NCBI RefSeq assembly: GCF_937999985.1
Contig: NZ_CALLDG010000194.1
Span: 1-25,086, forward strand
Source of the DNA: an uncultured Corynebacterium sp.
Lineage (GTDB): Bacteria > Actinomycetota > Actinomycetes > Mycobacteriales > Mycobacteriaceae
Length of the DNA stretch: 25,086 bases
Reading direction: 5' to 3'
Below, piece after piece: positions 21,802 through 25,086 of the stretch; the first letter of the stretch is position 1; the number at the start of each line of letters is the position of its first letter. The notes under the pieces are model-generated. The model had not been told where the DNA came from. It worked only from the letters and a program-made list of their open reading frames with translations, and searched no databases. The translations under genes were made by a program, and so were the position numbers.

Positions 21802-24069
21802 ATGAGCAACGAAAAGGGTTCGCTGTGGATGGCGGCTCGCATTGCGCGAAGCCTGACCGGCACCGGTAAGCCAAAGATCAACCCCGTACTGGGGCCGCTC
21901 ATTTCCGTGCACAGGCGCTTTCACCCGCGTGCCGACCTCGCTCTGCTGAACCGCGCCTATGCTACCGCCGAGAAGCTGCACGAGGGCGTGAAGCGCAAGT
22001 CCGGCGAGCCCTACATCACGCACCCGCTGGCGGTGGCGACGATCGCTGCGGAGATCGGCATGGACACAACCACCGTGGTCGCAGCGCTGCTGCACGACAC
22101 GGTGGAGGATACTGATTACTCCCTGGATGAACTTTCCCACGACTTCGGCAGCGAGGTCGCCCGCTTAGTAGACGGCGTGACGAAGCTGGACAAGGTGGTG
22201 CTGGGCTCCGCGGCGGAGGCGGAAACCATCCGCAAGATGATCGTCGCCATGGCGGAGGACCCGCGCGTGCTAGTGATCAAGGTGTCTGATCGCCTGCACA
22301 ACATGCGCACCATGCGCTTCCTGCCTCCGGAAAAGCAGGCCAAAAAGGCACGCGAGACCCTCGAGGTGATCGCCCCGCTGGCCCACCGCCTGGGCATGGC
22401 GACCGTGAAGTGGGAGCTGGAGGACCTGGCTTTCGCTATCCTCTACCCGAAGAAATACGACGAGATTGTGCGCCTGGTTGCCGACCGCGCCCCGAAGCGC
22501 GACCAGTACCTGGCGAAGGTGAAGCAGGAAATCGAGCTGGCAATGTCGCGCAGTTCGCTGCACGCCACCGTGGAGGGCCGTCCGAAGCACTACTGGTCGA
22601 TCTACCAGAAGATGATCGTGCGCGGCCGCGACTTTGACGAGATCTTTGACCTGGTGGGCGTGCGCATCCTGGTGGATAGCGTGCAGGATTGCTACGCGGC
22701 CGTCGGTGCCATCCATACCCTCTATCAGCCGATGCCGGGGCGTTTCAAAGACTACATTTCCTCCCCGCGCTTCGGGGTGTACCAGTCGCTGCACACCACT
22801 GTGATCGGCCGGGACACCAAGCCGTTGGAAGTGCAGATCCGTACTCACGAGATGCACCACAACGCCGAATACGGAATCGCCGCGCACTGGCGGTACAAGG
22901 AAACCCGTGGCAACAACAACAGCGAGTCCGCAGAGGTAGACCAGATGGCGTGGATGCGCCAACTGCTGGACTGGCAGAAGGAAGCTGCGGACCCGAACGA
23001 GTTCCTGGATTCGCTGCGCTACGACCTGTCGACGAACCAGATCTTCGTGTTTACGCCGAAGGGCGATGCCATCACACTGCCGAACGGCTCCACGCCGATC
23101 GACTTTGCTTACGCAGTGCACACGGAAATCGGGCACCGTTGCATTGGTGCGAAGGTCAACGGCAAGCTGGTGGCACTGGAATCCAAGCTGAACACCGGCG
23201 ACAAGGTGGAGGTCTTTACCTCAAAGGACCAGAACTCCGGGCCGTCGAAGGACTGGATGAACATCGTCGTCTCACCGCGTGCCAAGGCGAAGATCCGGCA
23301 GTGGTTTGCCAAGGAGCGCCGCGAGGAAGCTGCGGAGAAGGGGCGCGACCTGCTGGCCGCCGAAGCGCAGCGCGGTGGCCTGGCAGTGCACCGCCTGTTT
23401 ACTCACGAATCCCTGCGGCTGCTGGCCAGCGACATGAACTACCAGGATGTCGAGGCACTTTACACGGCCATTGGGCGGGGAGAGGTCACCGCCGGGCACG
23501 TCTGCCACCGCTTGGTGGAGGGGATGGAGCCGGAATCCGAGGCAGATGACGTCCTGCAGTCGGGTTCGGCGACCTCGAAGATTGCGAACACCCCGCAGGA
23601 AGGCCGCGGCGATGGCTCCGGCATTCTGGTGCAGGGGGAGGCAGACTTCTCCGCGAAGCTGGCGAAGTGCTGCACCCCGGTGCCGGGCGATAAGATCTTC
23701 GGGTTCATCACCAAGGGCGGGGGAGTAAGCGTGCACCGCACGGACTGTACCAACGCCGAGAAGCTGCACCAGGAGCCGCAGCGGATCATCGAGGTCTCGT
23801 GGGCCAGCAGCTTCCACAATGCGGTGTTTATGGTCACGATCCAGATCGAGGGTCTGGATCGCAACGGTTTGCTCTCTGAGGTCACGCGCGTGGTCTCTGA
23901 CCAGAAGGTGCCGATCATCGCCACGAACTCGCACACCGCGGGTGATAGGGTGGCGACGATCCGCTTCACCTTCGAGGTGTCGGACACGAAACAGCTGGGC
24001 TACATGATGAACCAGCTGCGCAACGTCGAAGGCGTCTACGACGTCTATCGCGTCACGACTGGTGGCTAG
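21802..24069 (+). CDS. rel: Bifunctional (p)ppGpp synthetase/hydrolase Rel
   Basis: A 755-residue long RSH enzyme of the stringent response. The N-terminal HD hydrolase domain has His74, His98-Asp99 and Glu102-Asp103. The synthetase domain (about 220-340) has Gly-Arg-Phe-Lys-Asp-Tyr and Tyr-Gln-Ser-Leu-His-Thr-Thr. The TGS domain is at about 410-475. A zinc-finger-like segment has Lys-Cys-Cys-Thr-Pro-Val-Pro-Gly-Asp near 617-625, and a C-terminal ACT/RRM domain follows. Both activities look intact. It starts at ATG 21802 with a modest AGGA upstream. The stop codon lies inside an 8-bp palindrome hairpin. It is convergent with the cyclophilin gene. Confidence 0.96.
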   Translation: MSNEKGSLWMAARIARSLTGTGKPKINPVLGPLISVHRRFHPRADLALLNRAYATAEKLHEGVKRKSGEPYITHPLAVATIAAEIGMDTTTVVAALLHDTVEDTDYSLDELSHDFGSEVARLVDGVTKLDKVVLGSAAEAETIRKMIVAMAEDPRVLVIKVSDRLHNMRTMRFLPPEKQAKKARETLEVIAPLAHRLGMATVKWELEDLAFAILYPKKYDEIVRLVADRAPKRDQYLAKVKQEIELAMSRSSLHATVEGRPKHYWSIYQKMIVRGRDFDEIFDLVGVRILVDSVQDCYAAVGAIHTLYQPMPGRFKDYISSPRFGVYQSLHTTVIGRDTKPLEVQIRTHEMHHNAEYGIAAHWRYKETRGNNNSESAEVDQMAWMRQLLDWQKEAADPNEFLDSLRYDLSTNQIFVFTPKGDAITLPNGSTPIDFAYAVHTEIGHRCIGAKVNGKLVALESKLNTGDKVEVFTSKDQNSGPSKDWMNIVVSPRAKAKIRQWFAKERREEAAEKGRDLLAAEAQRGGLAVHRLFTHESLRLLASDMNYQDVEALYTAIGRGEVTAGHVCHRLVEGMEPESEADDVLQSGSATSKIANTPQEGRGDGSGILVQGEADFSAKLAKCCTPVPGDKIFGFITKGGGVSVHRTDCTNAEKLHQEPQRIIEVSWASSFHNAVFMVTIQIEGLDRNGLLSEVTRVVSDQKVPIIATNSHTAGDRVATIRFTFEVSDTKQLGYMMNQLRNVEGVYDVYRVTTGG

Positions 24070-24084
24070 CCGAGGAGGCTAGCC
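24064..24084 (+). repeat. Hairpin of two GGCTAGCC palindromes at the rel stop codon
   Basis: GGCTAGCC (24064-24071) and GGCTAGCC (24077-24084) flank GAGGA. Each copy is its own reverse complement, so they form an 8-bp stem with a five-base loop on either strand. The rel stop (24067-24069) lies in the first copy. No T run follows on either strand, so a classic intrinsic terminator is not clear; a bidirectional stop or 3'-end stabiliser is possible. Confidence 0.6.
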
Positions 24085-24124
24085 CAGAAAACTAACCCCA
24101 GAAAACTAACCCTAGAAGACTAAC
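24083..24124 (+). repeat. 14-bp tandem repeat, three copies, between rel and the cyclophilin gene
   Basis: CCCAGAAAACTAAC at 24083-24096 is repeated exactly at 24097-24110 and with two changes at 24111-24124. The third copy contains the cyclophilin stop codon (minus strand, 24122-24120). It reads GTTAGTTTTCTGGG on the other strand. The role is unknown. Confidence 0.8.
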
Positions 24125-24986
24125 CCAGCACTGCGGACTCGATGTTGATGTCCTCGGACGGGGAGGCATCGCCCTCAGGTGCCTTTTCCATCAGCTTGTC
24201 CAGCACCTTCAGGCCGGACTCGTCGATGGTGCCGAAGACGTTGTAGCTCGGCGGCAGGGTGGTGTCGCCGGTGACCAGGAAGAACTGGCTGCCGTTGGTA
24301 TCCGGGCCGCTGTTGGCCATCGCCAGGGTGCCTCGCTTGTAGTTGACCGGCGTTTCAGCCTTGTCCTTGTCTACACCGTTGCTCGGGAATTCATCCGCGA
24401 AGGAGTAGCCCGGGCCGCCTGCGCCGGTGCCCTCGGGGTCGCCACACTGCAGGATCGTCATGGAATCGGACTTCACAGAACGGTGGCACTTAGTGGAGTC
24501 GTAGAACTTCTTCTCTACCAGGTGCTTGAAGGAGTTGGTGGAGCACGGAGACTTGTCGTTGGCCAGCTCCAGGCCGACCTCTTTGCCGTTTATGGTCAAG
24601 GTGACCTTCTCGGTTCCCTTGGCGGTCACGTTCTTGCCGTTGGGCAGTCCGGCGTCGCTGAGCTCGCCCTCCGGATCCTTCTTGTACTCGCACTTCACGG
24701 TCTCGCCGTAGGGCTCCTTGGGGCCTGCCGGCAGCGCCACGGGCTTCACGTCCGGCTCTTCGGACTGTTGCTGCTCGCTTTCGGCGACCTGATCTTCCTC
24801 CTCGTCAGAGGAGTAGGTGGCGGCAAACCAGATTCCGCCGACGATGACCACCAGCACGGCGAGGGTTGCTGCGACCACGCCCAGCGGTGCGATCTTGGCC
24901 TTGCGCTCACGGGACTTCAGAGCTTTCTCTAGCTCCGACAGCGCCTGATCGCGCTGAGTCGCGTTCGGATAGTTGTTGTCAGACAC
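24120..24986 (-). CDS. ppiB: Membrane-anchored cyclophilin-type peptidyl-prolyl isomerase
   Basis: A 288-residue protein on the minus strand, starting at GTG 24986 with GAAAGG at 25004-24999. An N-terminal cytoplasmic segment rich in Lys and Arg precedes one membrane helix (about 35-57). A Glu/Gln/Asp-rich linker (about 58-85) leads to a cyclophilin domain (about 115-288) that should lie outside the membrane. Conserved parts include Cys-His-Arg with the likely catalytic Arg, Gln-Cys-Gly-Asp-Pro, Met-Ala-Asn-Ser-Gly-Pro-Asp-Thr-Asn-Gly-Ser-Gln-Phe-Phe and Phe-Gly-Thr-Ile. It would speed proline isomerisation in exported proteins. It is convergent with rel, as in mycobacteria. Confidence 0.92.
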   Translation of the reverse strand: MSDNNYPNATQRDQALSELEKALKSRERKAKIAPLGVVAATLAVLVVIVGGIWFAATYSSDEEEDQVAESEQQQSEEPDVKPVALPAGPKEPYGETVKCEYKKDPEGELSDAGLPNGKNVTAKGTEKVTLTINGKEVGLELANDKSPCSTNSFKHLVEKKFYDSTKCHRSVKSDSMTILQCGDPEGTGAGGPGYSFADEFPSNGVDKDKAETPVNYKRGTLAMANSGPDTNGSQFFLVTGDTTLPPSYNVFGTIDESGLKVLDKLMEKAPEGDASPSEDINIESAVLG

Positions 24987-25025
24987 GTTTTTCTAGGACC
25001 TTTCTTGTGCTAGATACGGTGATCC

Positions 25026-25031
25026 ATTATG
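25026..25031 (-). promoter_or_regulatory. Possible -10 element for the cyclophilin gene
   Basis: CATAAT on the minus strand (25031-25026) would start RNA near 25019, leaving a leader of about 33 bases with the GAAAGG ribosome site. An alternative TATATA lies just upstream (25040-25035). No clear -35 box. Confidence 0.35.
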
Positions 25032-25086
25032 CCCTATATACTGGCCGATTCGGGTGAAGGGGCACGGGCTCGTTGCTACTTTCGCT

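Noticed and set aside
24083..24124. Short tandem repeats as a CRISPR array
   Set aside because: The 14-bp units are directly adjacent, with no spacers, and no cas gene is present.

Overview
The window is a high-GC actinobacterial chromosome segment, almost certainly from the genus Corynebacterium (Mycobacteriales). The evidence is the phosphatidylinositol mannoside (PIM) lipid genes pgsA1, patA-like and pimA downstream of thrS, the pdxS-tesB-pdxT block, ruvCAB followed by yajC-secD-secF, a family-5 solute-binding lipoprotein, apt and a bifunctional rel, with a membrane-anchored cyclophilin convergent to rel. From memory, the same order is found in M. tuberculosis (about Rv2614c to Rv2582) and C. 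glutamicum. The species cannot be fixed from the sequence alone. No insertion sequence, phage gene, CRISPR array or other mobile element was seen.

Layout. 1-300: three tRNA genes on the minus strand (Gly-GCC, Val-GAC, and a second Gly-GCC cut by the window edge). 301-556: non-coding, with a compact tRNA-like inverted-repeat element at about 388-445. 557-671: tRNA-Val(CAC) on the plus strand with a clear intrinsic terminator. 831-3806: an envelope metal module of a CopC-domain membrane protein, a small acidic lipoprotein, a PCuAC copper-chaperone lipoprotein with a His/Met-rich tail, and a Tat-exported DyP-type haem peroxidase. 3880-9910: thrS, a HIT-family Ap4A phosphorylase-like gene, then the PIM genes pgsA1, patA-like and pimA joined by 1-4 bp overlaps, and a membrane LemA-like protein. 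10001-12367: pyridoxal phosphate synthase pdxS and pdxT with an acyl-CoA thioesterase between them. 12498-15622: yebC and ruvC-ruvA-ruvB. 15668-19321: yajC, secD and secF, with secF broken by a one-base frame change. 19380-24069: solute-binding lipoprotein, apt and rel. 24120-24986: minus-strand cyclophilin.

How the parts work together. The first block probably handles copper and haem or peroxide chemistry outside the membrane. The second links threonyl-tRNA charging and Ap4A turnover (inferred from position) to synthesis of the first PIM lipids: PgsA1 makes phosphatidylinositol phosphate, PimA adds the first mannose and PatA acylates it. PdxS and PdxT make pyridoxal 5'-phosphate. RuvABC resolves Holliday junctions. 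YajC-SecD-SecF assists Sec export. Apt salvages adenine, and Rel makes and hydrolyses (p)ppGpp.

Most of the window is conserved core genome. The items most worth checking are the frameshifted secF, the tRNA-like element at 388-445, the LemA-like gene at the end of the PIM operon, the perfect palindrome before pdxS, the unknown lipoprotein in the copper/DyP cluster, and the hairpin plus 14-bp tandem repeats between rel and the cyclophilin. I did not find convincing evidence of an entirely new system.
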